Positions 11,840-12,468 of a stretch of DNA of 12,468 bases are shown here, one piece after another. Position 1 is the stretch's first letter. Every line of letters begins with the position of its first letter. The translations under genes were made by a program, and so were the position numbers. Source of the DNA: Paracoccaceae bacterium (GTDB lineage Bacteria > Pseudomonadota > Alphaproteobacteria > Rhodobacterales > Rhodobacteraceae); contig WFPZ01000012.1 of NCBI GenBank assembly GCA_015487335.1, positions 1-12,468 of the forward strand. The letters run 5' to 3'. A model generated the notes under the pieces. That model saw only the letters and a program-made list of their open reading frames with translations, was not told the DNA's origin and did not search any database.

Positions 11840-12468
11840 TCAGGCCCGGCCGCCCAGGTAATCGCGCAGGGCGCGCGGCGGGTCTGCCAGCAGCCGGGCC
11901 GTGGGCATCGGCGCATGGGCCTGCCCCTCGGCCATCAGCACCGCCATGCCCGCGATGCGTTCGGCGTCGCGCGGGTCGTGGCTGACCATCAGCAGGGTGG
12001 CGCCGGTCTCGCGGCACAGTTCCGCCACGAGGTCGAGCATCTCTTCCCGCAGAGCCGGCCCCAGCGCTGCGAAGGGTTCGTCCAGCAGCAGCAGGGGGCG
12101 GGCGCGCACCAGCACCCGGGCCAGGGCCACCCGGCTTTGCTGGCCGCCCGACAGTGCCGCCGGCTTGCGCGCTTCCAGCCCGGCCAGCCCGACCCGCGCC
12201 AACGCTTCCCTGACGCGGGCGCGTTCCGCCGGGGCCAGCTTCAGCGAGGGGCACAGGCCGAGGGCCACGTTGTCGAAGGCGCTCAGGTGCGGAAAGAGGT
12301 TGTTGTCCTGGAAGATTATCGTCACCGGACGCTCGCCGGGGGGCAGGGGGGTCAGATCCCGCCCCTGCCACAGCACGCGCCCCGCGCTGGGGCGGATGAA
12401 CCCGGCAATGGCGCTCAGCAGGGTCGACTTGCCCGCCCCCGAAGGGCCGATCACCGCCACCATCGCGC
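11840..12468 (-). CDS. thiQ: Thiamine ABC transporter ATP-binding protein ThiQ, 5' end missing
   Basis: ThiQ is the cytoplasmic ATPase of the ThiBPQ importer for thiamine and its phosphates. The frame runs off the right edge, so roughly the first 25-30 residues are missing; the ATG at 12463 is only an internal methionine, just before Walker A. Numbered from it, visible motifs are GPSGAGKS (6-13), the Q-loop FQDNNLFPHLSAFDNV (51-66), LSGGQQ (104-109), Walker B LLLLDEP (124-130) and the switch His162 in VSHD. The NNLFPHLSAFDNVALGL stretch is characteristic of ThiQ and separates it from spermidine, iron or sulfate ATPases. The signature reads QQSRVALAR and the short C terminus lacks the regulatory domain of MalK-type proteins. 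thiP and thiB would be expected next, beyond the window. Confidence 0.9.
   Translation of the reverse strand, partial: AMVAVIGPSGAGKSTLLSAIAGFIRPSAGRVLWQGRDLTPLPPGERPVTIIFQDNNLFPHLSAFDNVALGLCPSLKLAPAERARVREALARVGLAGLEARKPAALSGGQQSRVALARVLVRARPLLLLDEPFAALGPALREEMLDLVAELCRETGATLLMVSHDPRDAERIAGMAVLMAEGQAHAPMPTARLLADPPRALRDYLGGRA

Noticed and set aside
1..12468. Mobile element, prophage, CRISPR, defence or toxin-antitoxin system
   Set aside because: No transposase, integrase, long terminal inverted repeat, regular direct-repeat array or toxin-like gene pair was seen; gene content and spacing are those of ordinary chromosome.

Overview
The window is GC-rich, tightly packed DNA from an alphaproteobacterium, most likely of the Rhodobacterales (Rhodobacter/Roseobacter group). 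The evidence is the compact petABC cytochrome bc1 operon, whose cytochrome b carries its haem histidines at the same residue numbers as Rhodobacter capsulatus. Also typical of the group are the short HRDC-less RNase D in front of kdsD-lptC-lptA-lptB, the long form of hibernation factor HPF, and a two-module NodH-like sulfotransferase. The content is chromosomal and mostly housekeeping. I see no transposase, integrase, tRNA, rRNA, CRISPR array or phage gene.

Layout: (1) 1-1125, plus strand: the 3' part of a NodH-like sulfotransferase gene. (2) 1129-5910, minus strand, transcribed right to left: rnd, kdsD, lptC, lptA, lptB, then a 219-base gap, then hpf and ptsN. The first five genes have spacings from +15 to -1 bases and form one envelope operon. 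KdsD makes arabinose 5-phosphate for Kdo; LptC, LptA and LptB belong to the machine that moves lipopolysaccharide to the outer membrane. HPF (ribosome dimerisation) and PtsN (nitrogen phosphotransfer system) complete the cluster known from many Proteobacteria, but kdsC and rpoN, which sit inside it in enteric bacteria, are absent here. (3) 6076-8115, plus strand: a stand-alone MetE-like zinc methyltransferase, a small membrane-anchored protein of unknown function and a glutathione S-transferase. (4) 8116-8784, minus strand: an outer-membrane beta-barrel resembling the lipid A oxidase (LpxQ-like) family. (5) 9018-11723, plus strand: petA, petB and petC, the complete bacterial cytochrome bc1 complex, closed by a strong hairpin terminator at 11749-11781. 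(6) 11840-12468, minus strand: the 3' part of thiQ, the ATPase of the thiamine importer, which ends at the same terminator.

How the genes work together: the rnd-to-lptB block and the outer-membrane barrel both concern lipopolysaccharide supply or modification. petABC encodes the quinol:cytochrome c oxidoreductase. The remaining genes concern methyl transfer, thiols, vitamin import and ribosome or nitrogen stress control.

I did not find an undescribed multi-gene system. The points most worth a second look are: a cytochrome c1 with no disulfide-forming cysteines but a beta-branched threonine two residues before the haem methionine; a dyad plus direct-repeat structure in front of the MetE-like gene; a possible two-state leader before petA; the sulfotransferase's degenerate second module; and the orphan MetE-like enzyme itself.
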